Notes under the pieces: generated by a model | What the model saw: the letters and a program-made list of their open reading frames with translations, nothing else | Told to the model about the DNA's origin: nothing | Database searches by the model: none | Source of the DNA: SKLM01 sp041687115 | GTDB lineage: Bacteria; Chloroflexota; Anaerolineae; B4-G1 | Direction: 5' to 3' | NCBI GenBank assembly: GCA_041687115.1 | Contig: JAWLCP010000003.1 | Coordinates: 1-64,000 of the forward strand | Length of the DNA: 64,000 nucleotides | Translations under genes and position numbers: made by a program | Shown: positions 40,133 through 48,964 of the stretch, one piece after another | Numbering within the stretch: position 1 is the stretch's first letter | Layout of the letters: every line of letters begins with the position of its first letter

Positions 40133-41263
40133 ATGACCGACAGAATCCGGGTGGCAGTGATCTTCGGCGGGCGATCGGGGGAGCACGAGATCTCCCTTGT
40201 CTCCGCCCAGTCTGTGATGGAGGCCATGGACGACGCGAAGTACGACATTGTCCCCATCGGCATCACCAAAGAGGGCCGGTGGATCGCCTCAGGGGATCCG
40301 GTTCGGGCCCTGACGGCCGGCGATCCCCAGGCCAGCGGGCCCGCGGCGCTGCTGGGCGACCCTTCACGACGCAGCCTGATGCGTCTGGAAGAGACTGAGC
40401 AGGCGCTGGAGGCGACCCCGCTCTCCGAGATTGACGTGGTCTTCCCGGTCTTGCACGGTCCATATGGCGAGGATGGTGCTGTCCAGGGATTGCTCGAGTT
40501 GGCGGGGCTTCCCTACGTCGGGGCCGGGGTCACCGCCTCTGCAGTGGCGATGGACAAGGCGATCTTCAAGGACGTGATGCGCGCACACGGGTTGCCGATC
40601 GTGGACTACGCTCTTGTGAAGCGGCGTACGTGGGAGACAGATCCGAACGCGGTCATCTCCCAACTCGAGCGCCGGTTCAGCTACCCGGTCTTCACGAAGC
40701 CTGCGAATCTGGGTTCGAGCGTGGGCATCAGCAGGTGTCGAGATCGCGCGGAGCTGGCCGACGGACTGACGGAGGCGGCCCGCTACGATCGAAAACTGCT
40801 GGCGGAGCCCGCGGTGCCGCAGGCGCGGGAGATCGAGGTCAGCGTCCTGGGCAACGATGATCCCATCGCCTCTCTTCCTGGCGAGATCGTCCCCAGCCGG
40901 GAGTTTTACAGCTACGAGGCCAAGTATCTGGACACCGGGGATGAGGCATCCGCTCTTCACATCCCTGCACCGCTTTCTCCGGAACTGACGGATACCGTGC
41001 GTGAACTGGCTGTACGGACGTATAAGGCGATCGACTGCGCGGGCATGGCCCGCGTGGACTTCCTGCTCTCCGGAGAGACGGGGGAGTTGATGGTGAACGA
41101 GGCGAATACGATCCCCGGTTTCACCGACATCAGCATGTATCCGAAGCTGTGGGAGGCCAGCGGTCTCCCATATCCAGAACTCATCGATCGGCTGATCGAG
41201 CTGGCGCTGGAGCGACACCGGGACAGAGTGCGCATGGAGACTTCTTATCAACCTCAGGAGTGA
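40133..41263 (+). CDS. ddl: D-alanine--D-alanine ligase
   Basis: 376 residues, ATP-grasp. It makes the D-Ala-D-Ala dipeptide used by MurF. Signatures: VAVIFGGRSGEHEISLVSA, VLHGPYGEDGAVQGLLEL, GAGVTASAVAMDKAIFK, FTKPANLGSSVGISRC, REIEVSVLGND and ARVDFLLS..GELMVNEANTIPGFTDISMYPKLW. The ATG at 40133 gives the normal N-terminus (MTDRIRV); an ATG at 40118 inside the murB end is possible. VanA-type resistance to vancomycin is not suggested by motifs. Confidence 0.95.
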   Translation: MTDRIRVAVIFGGRSGEHEISLVSAQSVMEAMDDAKYDIVPIGITKEGRWIASGDPVRALTAGDPQASGPAALLGDPSRRSLMRLEETEQALEATPLSEIDVVFPVLHGPYGEDGAVQGLLELAGLPYVGAGVTASAVAMDKAIFKDVMRAHGLPIVDYALVKRRTWETDPNAVISQLERRFSYPVFTKPANLGSSVGISRCRDRAELADGLTEAARYDRKLLAEPAVPQAREIEVSVLGNDDPIASLPGEIVPSREFYSYEAKYLDTGDEASALHIPAPLSPELTDTVRELAVRTYKAIDCAGMARVDFLLSGETGELMVNEANTIPGFTDISMYPKLWEASGLPYPELIDRLIELALERHRDRVRMETSYQPQE

Positions 41264-41267
41264 GCCT

Positions 41268-42092
41268 ATGACCAGGTCTTGGAACCGCCCACGGAAGAGA
41301 CGATATGAACACACAGGTGCAGTGGTCCTGAACCAGGTGCGGTTGGGCCAGGCTCCCATCTCGCTGCGGAGGTTGCGCTGGCGCCACATTGGATTGTGGG
41401 CCGTGGTGGTCTTGATGGTGGCTGCAGGGGCAGTGGTGGCATGGCTGACCTGGGACAGCCGCTTCTACGTCTACGATGCCGAGGTCGTGGGCACTCGCCA
41501 GCTCTCAAGCGCAGACCTCTTCGCGGCCAGCGGGCTGGATGGGCTGCATATCCTATGGGCGAGGCCGGCCTCGATAAGAGCACGGCTTTTGGGCGAATTC
41601 CCGTCCCTGGAGAGCGTGGACGTCAGCTGTGGCTTCCCTTCGGACTGCAGGATCTCGGTCGTAGAGCGTCAGCCACGGGTTCTTTGGAACGACCAGGGCC
41701 AGCAGTGGTGGGTCGACGAGGACGGTGCCATCTTCGAGGCAGAGGATGGGGCAGGAGCTCCGGATCGGGACATGGCTGGGCGATGGCTGGTCAGGGGGCC
41801 ACTCCCACGGAGCGAGGACGGGAGTCTCGACCAGCGAGTGCGCGTGGCCTTGGCGGAGCTTTGGGCCAGCGGCGCGGACGTGCCGGCGGAGTTTGAGTAC
41901 CGGACCGACCGGGGGCTAAGCTTCACGGATCGGCATGGATGGCGCGTTGTGGTGGGACAAGGATCCGGGATGGATCAGCGTCTGCGGACACTGGAGCCCC
42001 TGATGGACCATCTCGAATCGCGCGGGGCCACGCCTCTGTTTGTGGATGTGCGTTTCCCGAAGGCACCTTACTACTCGGAAGGGATCGACTAG
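41268..42092 (+). CDS. ftsQ: Cell division protein FtsQ
   Basis: 274 residues. Basic cytoplasmic tail, one transmembrane helix (LWAVVVLMVAAGAVVAWLTW, about 44-63), then a POTRA domain (FYVYDAEVVGTRQLSSADLF, IRARLLGEFPSLESVDVSCGFPSDCRISVVERQPRVLW) and an FtsQ beta domain (WWVDEDGAIFEA). It recruits FtsB/FtsL to the divisome. It is located as usual between ddl and ftsA. Confidence 0.9.
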   Translation: MTRSWNRPRKRRYEHTGAVVLNQVRLGQAPISLRRLRWRHIGLWAVVVLMVAAGAVVAWLTWDSRFYVYDAEVVGTRQLSSADLFAASGLDGLHILWARPASIRARLLGEFPSLESVDVSCGFPSDCRISVVERQPRVLWNDQGQQWWVDEDGAIFEAEDGAGAPDRDMAGRWLVRGPLPRSEDGSLDQRVRVALAELWASGADVPAEFEYRTDRGLSFTDRHGWRVVVGQGSGMDQRLRTLEPLMDHLESRGATPLFVDVRFPKAPYYSEGID

Positions 42093-42123
42093 GCGCAACG
42101 ACTGCCAGGTAGGGAGTGAGGCC

Positions 42124-43347
42124 GTGGAACGAACCGTCGTCGGCATTGATGTAGGATCCAGCAAGATCTGTACGCTGGTAGGGGAGATCCGTGAGCAGGG
42201 CGACCTACGTGTCGTGGGCGTGGGGCTGGTTCCGGCACGGGGGCTGCGCAAGGGCGTGGTGGTCAACGTCGAGGACGCCACGGCAGCGCTGGCGGCCTCG
42301 ATTGACGAAGCTGAGCGTTCCTCAGGCTACAAACTGGAGCGGGCTTACGTCAGCGTCAGCGGCGAGCACGTCTCCTCGCTCAACTGCCAGGGCGTGGTGG
42401 GCGTCTCACACCGGAGGGACGGGATTACGGTCGACGACGTGGAACGCGCGTTAGACGCCGCGTGTGCGATCACGGTTCCCCACAATCACGAGATCATCCA
42501 CGTCATCCCGCGCGGGTATGTGGTGGACGGTCAGAGCGGCGTGCAAGACCCTGTTGGCATGCACGGCTTCCGTCTGGAGGCAGAGGTGCACGTGGTCACG
42601 GCGTCGTCGACCGCGATTCAGAACCTGCTGAAGTGCGTGAGCCGAGCGGGTATGGAGGTGGACGAGGTAGTCTCCGCAGCGATAGCGGCCGGGGATGCCG
42701 TCTTGACAGAGACAGAGCGGGAGATGGGAGTGGTGTTGGCGGACGTCGGGGCGGGCACGACGGATGTGGCCATCTTCATCAACGGGACGGTGTGGCACAC
42801 CATCACGCTCGGCGTCGGTGGTGCCTACGTTACCCAGGATGTGGCCATCGGTCTGCGTCTCTCCCCCGCCGTCGCTGAAGAGATCAAGATAAAACACGGC
42901 CACACGATCGCGAGCGAGGTGGATTCCGAGGAGGAGTTCATGGTAGCCTCGTTTGGCGACGAAGCGCGTCAGCCGGTCCCGCGCTGGCAGTTAGCGAGCA
43001 TCATTGAGGCCCGAGCTGAGGAGATTCTGTCGATGATCGGGAAAGAAATCAAGCGCTCGGGGTACGATGGGCTGCTGCCCGCCGGTATCGTGTTGACCGG
43101 GGGCACCGCACAGCTCCCCGGTATCCTGTCGCTTGCACGGGAGGTGCTGGATCTCCCCGCGCGGGTGGGGAAGCCACAGGGTCTCCATGGGCTCGTCGAT
43201 ACGGTCAACAACCCCGCTCACGCTGTAGGTGCGGGATTGATGATGTGGGGGAGTACAGAGGAGGCGCGACCGCAACTGCGCAGCAGGCCCGGGCCGGTCA
43301 ACAAGGGGCGCTTCCTCGACTGGCTGCGGGCGTTCCTGCCGGGTTGA
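42124..43347 (+). CDS. ftsA: Cell division protein FtsA
   Basis: 407 residues, actin-fold ATPase that tethers FtsZ to the membrane. Phosphate-1 DVGSSKICTLVGE, SHS2/1C domain (RAYVSVSGEHVSSLNCQGVVGVSHR), phosphate-2 DVGAGTTDVAIFI, adenosine motif VLTGGTAQLPG. The C-terminal amphipathic helix (FLDWLRAFLPG) is the membrane anchor. The GTG at 42124 follows GGGAGTGAGG and gives the correct start MERTVVGIDVG. Confidence 0.95.
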   Translation: MERTVVGIDVGSSKICTLVGEIREQGDLRVVGVGLVPARGLRKGVVVNVEDATAALAASIDEAERSSGYKLERAYVSVSGEHVSSLNCQGVVGVSHRRDGITVDDVERALDAACAITVPHNHEIIHVIPRGYVVDGQSGVQDPVGMHGFRLEAEVHVVTASSTAIQNLLKCVSRAGMEVDEVVSAAIAAGDAVLTETEREMGVVLADVGAGTTDVAIFINGTVWHTITLGVGGAYVTQDVAIGLRLSPAVAEEIKIKHGHTIASEVDSEEEFMVASFGDEARQPVPRWQLASIIEARAEEILSMIGKEIKRSGYDGLLPAGIVLTGGTAQLPGILSLAREVLDLPARVGKPQGLHGLVDTVNNPAHAVGAGLMMWGSTEEARPQLRSRPGPVNKGRFLDWLRAFLPG

Positions 43348-43546
43348 TGGACGCGAGGACCGTCGTGGCGAGGCGGTGTGTGCTCGATGTGCTCGAGCTG
43401 AAGGAATCAGGGTAAGCGGTGACCGTGCGCAGGGTGGGGTGCCGGCATCATCACTCTTATTGAAGGCGTAGGGGAGGACAATGAGGAGAGACATATCACA
43501 GGAAGGCGGAAACGTGGGCTCGCATCAGTTCAATGAAGGGGGATCT

Positions 43547-44623
43547 ATGAATAGAGCATCACAACCCGAGAGCTTCGCCAAGATCCGGGTCGTCGGTGTG
43601 GGAGGCGGCGGGAGCAATGCCGTCAATCGCATGATCGCTGAGGGGATGGGTGGCGTCGACTTCGTCGCTGTCAACACCGACGCTCAGGCGCTTATGCTGT
43701 CCGACGCCCCTGCCCGAGTGCGTATCGGCGACAAGCTGACGCGCGGCCTGGGTGTGGGAGGCAACCCGGATATGGGCCAGGAGGCGGCGGAGGAGTCGGT
43801 GGATGAGCTGTTCGATATCCTCGAGGGCTCCGACATGGTGTTCATCACCGCCGGGATGGGCGGAGGGACGGGCACCGGGGCTTCGCCCGTCATCGCGCGG
43901 GTGGCGAAGGAGGTCGGTGCGCTGAGCATCGGCGTGGTCACCCGTCCCTTCAACTGGGAGGGGTCGGTGCGTGGTCAGGCGGCTCAGAAGGGCATCGCGA
44001 ACCTCAAAGAGGAGGTCGATACGCTGATCGTGATTCCGAACGACCGTCTGCTGGAGATCACGGACAAGCGCGTGACGCTGCAGAATGCGTTCTCGCTGGC
44101 CGACGACGTGCTGCGGCAGGGCATCCAGGGAATCTCCGAGCTGATCACTGTGCCGGGTTTGATCAACCTCGACTTCGCCGATGTGCGAACCATCATGGCG
44201 GAGGGTGGGGCAGCGCTGATGGCCGTTGGGCGCGCCAGCGGCGAGGATCGGGCCGTTGAGGCTGCCGGGCAGGCGATCTCCAGCGAACTCCTGGACGTCA
44301 CGATCGACGGTGCCCGGGGCATCCTGTTCAACGTCACCGGTGGACCAGATCTGAGCCTGTACGAGGTGAACGAGGCGGCGTCGATCATCAAGCGGACGGC
44401 GCACCCCGACGTCAACCTGATCTTCGGGGCTGTGGTCGACCAGGAGATGGAGGACGAGATCCGCATCACGGTGATCGCCACTGGTTTCGACCAGACGAAC
44501 TCACGGTCTCGGATGACCAGCCGGTCAGATGGGAGGGAGAAGCCCGAGTCGGTCGAGTTCGATGCGCCTTCCTTTGATACGGACGACATCGAGATTCCGG
44601 CGTTCCTGCGACGCCGTAACTGA
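43547..44623 (+). CDS. ftsZ: Cell division protein FtsZ
   Basis: 358 residues from the ATG at 43547; an ATG at 43481, also with a good ribosome site, adds 22 residues. Tubulin-like GTPase forming the Z ring. GVGGGGSNAVNRM, nucleotide loop ITAGMGGGTGTGASPVIA (T4), PNDRLLEITDK and DFADVRTIMAEGGAAL (T7 loop with catalytic Asp). C-terminal conserved peptide DDIEIPAFLRRRN, the FtsA/SepF binding tail. Last gene of the dcw cluster. Confidence 0.96.
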   Translation: MNRASQPESFAKIRVVGVGGGGSNAVNRMIAEGMGGVDFVAVNTDAQALMLSDAPARVRIGDKLTRGLGVGGNPDMGQEAAEESVDELFDILEGSDMVFITAGMGGGTGTGASPVIARVAKEVGALSIGVVTRPFNWEGSVRGQAAQKGIANLKEEVDTLIVIPNDRLLEITDKRVTLQNAFSLADDVLRQGIQGISELITVPGLINLDFADVRTIMAEGGAALMAVGRASGEDRAVEAAGQAISSELLDVTIDGARGILFNVTGGPDLSLYEVNEAASIIKRTAHPDVNLIFGAVVDQEMEDEIRITVIATGFDQTNSRSRMTSRSDGREKPESVEFDAPSFDTDDIEIPAFLRRRN

Positions 44624-45045
44624 CGGCGACAGCTTGAGGGCGGGCGGCGGAAGGCGTGCAGTCGTCTTCCGGTAACGCCTGCTGCTCTCTGGGGAGCGGA
44701 TTACGGTTCTGCTGCGCTTTGAGGGCTCCTTGCGGCGCTTGGGTGCGACGTGGGGCAGCGAGACTGGAGGCCAGGGGAGGCGGTCCCGCTGGATGCTCGT
44801 CGCGCGCGGCAGTGGATCGGCGTGGCTTGGAGTCCCGGCCGCGGGTTGGGCGTCACGGCGCGTATGGCGGCAAGCGACTCGCGGGCGTGCTGTCGCGCAC
44901 TCTGGATGATGTCGGTGACCGGGAAGGGGTCAGGCGCGATACGGTGGGATACGGGTAGGCTCCTCAAACCGAGTGGGTGACAACTGGTGCTGGCGGATAG
45001 CGGGGAATGGCTTTCCGTCGAGCGGCGACACAGGGTAACGCGAGA
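44624..45045. other. 422-bp stretch downstream of ftsZ, no gene recognised
   Basis: No protein or RNA feature could be supported. Short open frames on both strands lack family motifs. This is the convergent region between ftsZ (+) and the redox operon (-). No perfect terminator was found. Confidence 0.4.
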
Positions 45046-45147
45046 TCAGAACGGCGGGCCGCCTTGCAGAGCAGCGAATAGAACGACCAGGACGAGGACG
45101 AGGGCCAGCGTGGCAATGAGCAGTCGTTCGGCGTAGATTCTGTCCAC
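45046..45147 (-). CDS. 33-aa single-pass membrane peptide
   Basis: GTG start at 45147 preceded by AAAGGAGAAACC, a strong ribosome site with ideal spacing. 33 residues: a short charged N-terminus (MDRIYAERL), a hydrophobic helix of about 20 residues (LIATLALVLVLVVLFAAL) and QGGPPF end. It lies 90 bp downstream of the ferric reductase-like gene on the same strand. No family recognised. Very short transmembrane proteins next to redox complexes are often accessory subunits. Confidence 0.55.
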   Translation of the reverse strand: MDRIYAERLLIATLALVLVLVVLFAALQGGPPF

Positions 45148-45237
45148 GGTTTCTCCTTTCGGGTTGAAGGAATGGCGTATGACGGCGGCCGACAAGCGCG
45201 CATAGAGCGGGCGAATCCGCACTTCGTTTGGCGACGG

Positions 45238-46578
45238 CTACGCCATCTTGTAGAGCTCGGTGTGGACACGCTCGCGGACCTCCGCGCGCATCTGGCCGCG
45301 TGAGACGGCCAGCTCCTCCAGGGTCCGCTCCACCGCCTCAAGCATCGGTATCGGGCCACACATGAAGAAGGTGCATTCCCTGAAGTCCTCGCAGAGAAGG
45401 CGCTCCAGCACATCTCTATCGATGAACCCGCTCTCGCCCCCCCAGCCCTCGGGCGGGTTCTCCAGCACGTGGATGACCTGCAGGTTCAGCCTCTCCTCCA
45501 GGGCCTCAAGCTCCTCCCGGAAGATAATCTCCTCCCAGGCCGGATTCCCGTAGAAAAACTGTATCCGTCGATCGTCGCCGCGGTCGGCTAGCGTGCGAAG
45601 CATGCTCATGACGGGCGCGGAGCCGATGCCTCCGGCAATGAGGATCAGGCCAGCTTCCGGCTCGCGGTACAGGTCGAAGGTGCCGTAGGGGCCGTCAACG
45701 TAGACCCTTGTCCCGACGGGGACATCCCCGATGGTGGAGGTGAAATCTCCCAGCTCTTTGATGGCGAAGCCAATCTGTTCCGGGCGCTCGGCGCTGGAGG
45801 CGAACGAAAACGGATGCTCCTCGATGCGAAAGGGGGAATGTCCGACAGACAGCCACGCGACCTGGCCGGCCTTGAACGTGAGACCCTCGTGGCCTTCCGG
45901 TTCGAGAATGAGGGTCCAGGTCTTGCCCCGCTCCTCGATGACGTCGACCACCCGGTATGGGTGCTGCAGGAGCGTCCACGGCTTGATGACCCGGATGTAG
46001 ACGATCATGGCCCCCCAGATGACCGCCAGCGCGATGACGAGGCCGCGCTGCACCGGAACGGAGGTGTAGTAGTTGACGTTCAGGATGTGGTAGAGGGCGA
46101 ACCCTATGACGCCGACCGAGAAGGCGTCGTGGAGCGTGCGCCAACTCTCGTAATTGAGGCCGAGGGCAAGGCGCCTGACCGACGTCAGAACCAGCACCAG
46201 CAGGATCACTACGGAGGCGACCCCGGCGCGGGCGCGCCACGGCGCGGTGAAGACGTTGAGGAGTTGAAGCGTGTAGGGGTTCTGGACGAATAGGATCAGG
46301 GGATGGGCCAGGGTCACAAGGAAGGCAGCGATGGACAGGCGGTGGTGGAAGGCGTAGAGGGTATCGGGCGGGAACACCTCGCTGAGAAACGGCAGGCGGG
46401 CGGTGGGGATGAACTGAAGGCCCATGAGGGAGAGGCCGGCGAAACCCATGGCGGCGGATAGCTCTCGCCAGAAGGTACGGCCCTCCGGACGGGGCGCCAG
46501 CAGAAGGACCAACAGCGGGGCCAGCGCGATCACAAAGTAGATGGAGATCCAATAGAGCTGCTTCGTTCGTCGTTTCAT
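45238..46578 (-). CDS. Ferric reductase-like flavocytochrome (heme b membrane domain + FNR domain)
   Basis: 446 residues. N-terminal membrane domain with about six helices. Paired histidines (YAFHHRLSIAAFLVTLAHPLI and LHDAFSVGVIGFALYHIL) fit a diheme ferric_reduct domain. The C-terminal half is a ferredoxin-reductase-like FAD/NAD(P)H module: EEHPFSFASSAE (FAD-binding RxYS/T-like, here HPFS), GTRVYVDGPYGTF, LILIAGGIGSAPVMSMLRTL (NAD(P) loop) and FMCGPIPMLEAV. It moves electrons from NAD(P)H across the membrane. ATG at 46578. It is divergent from a pentaheme cytochrome gene, which is a possible acceptor. Confidence 0.87.
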   Translation of the reverse strand: MKRRTKQLYWISIYFVIALAPLLVLLLAPRPEGRTFWRELSAAMGFAGLSLMGLQFIPTARLPFLSEVFPPDTLYAFHHRLSIAAFLVTLAHPLILFVQNPYTLQLLNVFTAPWRARAGVASVVILLVLVLTSVRRLALGLNYESWRTLHDAFSVGVIGFALYHILNVNYYTSVPVQRGLVIALAVIWGAMIVYIRVIKPWTLLQHPYRVVDVIEERGKTWTLILEPEGHEGLTFKAGQVAWLSVGHSPFRIEEHPFSFASSAERPEQIGFAIKELGDFTSTIGDVPVGTRVYVDGPYGTFDLYREPEAGLILIAGGIGSAPVMSMLRTLADRGDDRRIQFFYGNPAWEEIIFREELEALEERLNLQVIHVLENPPEGWGGESGFIDRDVLERLLCEDFRECTFFMCGPIPMLEAVERTLEELAVSRGQMRAEVRERVHTELYKMA

Positions 46579-46633
46579 TGGGATTATCCTATGGTCACTG
46601 TGACGCCCGTGCTGGCGCGGTCGTCGGCGGTAT

Positions 46634-46680
46634 TTGAGTTTTCGTGGAGTTAGTATATACTGCTTGAGGTCCTTCGGCAA
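46634..46680. promoter_or_regulatory. Overlapping divergent promoters sharing AGTATATACT
   Basis: Plus strand: TTGAGT (46634-46639), 16-bp spacer, TATACT (46656-46661), toward the pentaheme cytochrome. Minus strand: TTGCCG (46675-46680), 17-bp spacer, TATACT (46652-46657), toward the flavocytochrome. Both -10 boxes are in the perfect palindrome AGTATATACT (46652-46661). Confidence 0.62.
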
Positions 46681-46741
46681 ATCGGAGTGGGGCTGGGCGG
46701 TCGTTTCACACTGAAAGAGATAGGGAGGGAGAGGGGGAGAC

Positions 46742-47830
46742 ATGAAGTGGCCTAGAGGCGTCGTTGTCGGCCTGATCGTGGTCGTCATTGGCGGTGTGGG
46801 GGCCTGGGCGTACGGCTTCTTCGTCGCCCCGGAGTCGGTGGAGGAGATTAGCGCGAAGTGGACGCTCTCCGGTCATGCGGATGGTGAATCGTACTCCTTC
46901 ACCCGTTGGGATGATGAGGAACCCCCCGAGATCCCGAGAGTCTGCGCCAAGTGCCACAGTATGGAGGGGTACCTCGACTTCGTGGGGGCCGACGGCTCGG
47001 CTGCGGGCGAGGTGGATCGCGCTGTCCTGGGGGGATCCGTGGTCAGCTGCCGCACGTGTCACAATGAGCCGGCGCACCAGATGGCGGAGGTCACCTTCCC
47101 CTCGGACATCACGGTGGAGGAACGCACCAAGGCGGCGAACTGCATGCAGTGTCACCAGGGGCGGCAGTCGACGCCGGACATAGACGAGGCGCTGGCCGGG
47201 CTGGAGCCGGACGTGGTCTCCGATGACCTGGGGTTTGTCAACGTCCACTACGCCGTCGCCGCTGCGACGCTGCTGGGTGGCGACGCGCAGGTTGGGTACC
47301 AGTACCCCGGGAAGTCCTACGTGGGCCGGTTTGAGCACGTCGAGGAGTACGACACGTGTATCGAGTGCCACGATGCCCACAGTACGTTCCGCAATCCCGA
47401 CCAGTGCAGCCCCTGTCACCTCAACGTCGTGGACCGCACCGATCTGCGCGAGATACGCGTGAGCGGTGTGGACTACGACGGGGACGGCGACGTGGACGAG
47501 CCGATCCGCGGCGAAGTGGCCTCATTCCACGACGCCCTCTACGCGGCGATTCAGGATTACGCGGCAGAGGTCATCGGGGAGCCGATCGTCTACGAGGACT
47601 CCTTCCCTTACTTCTTCAACGATCCTGACGGGGGCGAGGTGACGTTCGCCGATCGGTACGCGTCCTGGACGCCCCGGCTGGTGCGGGCGACGTACAACTA
47701 CCACTACGTGCACGAGGATGCGGGCGCGTACACGCACAACGCCAGGTACGTGCTGCAGCTGCTGTACGACAGTATGGAGGATCTGGGGCAGGCAGTGCCC
47801 GTGCAGATGGAGGGTTTCGTGCGCCCATGA
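46742..47830 (+). CDS. Pentaheme c-type cytochrome
   Basis: 362 residues. N-terminal signal/anchor helix (GVVVGLIVVVIGGVGAWAYGFFV), then five CXXCH heme sites at Cys68 (CAKCH), Cys103 (CRTCH), Cys134 (CMQCH), Cys206 (CIECH) and Cys222 (CSPCH). The C-terminal third has no heme motif. It is an extracytoplasmic electron carrier held at the membrane. GGGAGGGAG..GGGG lies before the ATG. It is divergent from the flavocytochrome gene with a shared promoter palindrome. Cytochrome c maturation genes are not in the window. Confidence 0.9.
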   Translation: MKWPRGVVVGLIVVVIGGVGAWAYGFFVAPESVEEISAKWTLSGHADGESYSFTRWDDEEPPEIPRVCAKCHSMEGYLDFVGADGSAAGEVDRAVLGGSVVSCRTCHNEPAHQMAEVTFPSDITVEERTKAANCMQCHQGRQSTPDIDEALAGLEPDVVSDDLGFVNVHYAVAAATLLGGDAQVGYQYPGKSYVGRFEHVEEYDTCIECHDAHSTFRNPDQCSPCHLNVVDRTDLREIRVSGVDYDGDGDVDEPIRGEVASFHDALYAAIQDYAAEVIGEPIVYEDSFPYFFNDPDGGEVTFADRYASWTPRLVRATYNYHYVHEDAGAYTHNARYVLQLLYDSMEDLGQAVPVQMEGFVRP

Positions 47831-47854
47831 CCAGGGCCTGACTGCACAGCGCCG

Positions 47855-47953
47855 GCCCGGCGAAGGACCCGATGCGACATCGGGGAGGGCGTGATTATCT
47901 GGCAGGCGCGATCAGTTCTGGGCTCAGATACCGCTGCTGGTCCTTCGCCGGGC
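47855..47953. repeat. 99-bp element bounded by 15-bp perfect inverted repeats
   Basis: GCCCGGCGAAGGACC (47855-47869) and GGTCCTTCGCCGGGC (47939-47953) are exact reverse complements. Inside is a second hairpin, CCGATG-CGA-CATCGG (47869-47883). It lies between convergent genes, so it may act as a two-way terminator, or be a small REP/MITE-like element. Confidence 0.55.
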
Positions 47954-47981
47954 TCTTGGTGACGGATTCCCGGGCGCGCGC

Positions 47982-48752
47982 TCAGTGAGCATCCTCGGAC
48001 TCGATCATCTGGGCGAAGGCTCCATGCCAAGTGTGGTACCAGACCTGCCCCGTGGTCCCGTGGACGCTGAGCATACCCTCGATCTCGCCGTCCTCCAGCG
48101 TGTGAACGGTGTAGTAGCCATAGAAGGGAACGGCGTGCTCCTCCACCGTGACCCCGGGGCGGTTGGCGTCCAGCCAGCGTTGGGCGATCGCCAGCGCCTC
48201 CGCGTCTGAGATCGCGTTACGCCCGCTGGAGCCACCCATCATGGTGCCTCGCCCGCGCATGCCGTAGCGGGCGTTCCACATCATGTTGGGGCCCATCTCC
48301 GGGCCGACCGCGCCGGTCCCCTTATCCAGGAGCAACTCCATGGCGCCGATGCCCGTGTCGGGTTCCCGGGCGATGGCATAGAAGTTGAGCTCGAATTCCA
48401 TCACTTCGACCACCTCGAGCTGGTCGTAGCCCACCGAGGCTAGATAGCGCTTCACGTCCTCGTGGGCCTCGTCGATGGTCAGCAGACCCGGGGGCTCCAA
48501 TTGCCGACCTGCGTCGTCTACGCACGCCGGGCCCCGGGGGGTGCCCCAGGGTGTGGCCCGACCGGGCATCATGGCAGGTCCTCTGCCGGACTCCCACTCA
48601 CAGTCCTGCGTGGCGGACCCTGTGCCGAGCGCGTAGGAGGGCGCGGCGGCCCAAAGCTGGCGGCCCCACAGCGCCCAACCCGCGGTCAGGCCGGCTACGA
48701 CGAGCGCCACCACCACAAAAATTCCCAGACCGATCCAGAGCGTTGTTCTCAT
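47982..48752 (-). CDS. Membrane-anchored PepSY-like protein
   Basis: 256 residues. N-terminal transmembrane helix (WIGLGIFVVVALVVAGLTAGWALW), a Gly/Met-rich stretch (WNARYGMRGRGTMMGG), and two PepSY-like half-domains: LTIDEAHEDVKRYLASVGYDQLEVVEVMEFELNFYAIA and ISDAEALAIAQRWLDANRPGVTVEEHAVPFYGYYTVHTLEDGEIEGMLSVHGTTGQVWYHTWHG. GAGGAGGGG precedes the ATG. Such proteins are found near cytochromes, where they may bind metals or inhibit periplasmic enzymes. Adjacent to the cytochrome gene, but function unknown. Confidence 0.6.
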   Translation of the reverse strand: MRTTLWIGLGIFVVVALVVAGLTAGWALWGRQLWAAAPSYALGTGSATQDCEWESGRGPAMMPGRATPWGTPRGPACVDDAGRQLEPPGLLTIDEAHEDVKRYLASVGYDQLEVVEVMEFELNFYAIAREPDTGIGAMELLLDKGTGAVGPEMGPNMMWNARYGMRGRGTMMGGSSGRNAISDAEALAIAQRWLDANRPGVTVEEHAVPFYGYYTVHTLEDGEIEGMLSVHGTTGQVWYHTWHGAFAQMIESEDAH

Positions 48753-48964
48753 GTCCCCTCCTCATACTCCCTCCCTGACTCGACGGCGTTTCGCTGAAGC
48801 TCGGCCAACACCTGATATCTGGCTCCGTGCTCTGCGATTGGCGCGGTCACGTCTGGCGCCGTCGAGGCTCAGGTAAAACTCTCCCAATACTGTGCTTTGA
48901 GTGTACCACGCACGGTGGGCGTCGGGGAGCGCTGTTTGGCGGGGGGGCGTGAGGGAGAAACGGC

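Noticed and set aside
44964..45413. 149-codon minus-strand frame downstream of ftsZ
   Set aside because: Ser/Arg-rich out-of-frame read of the flavocytochrome end and the 33-aa peptide region.
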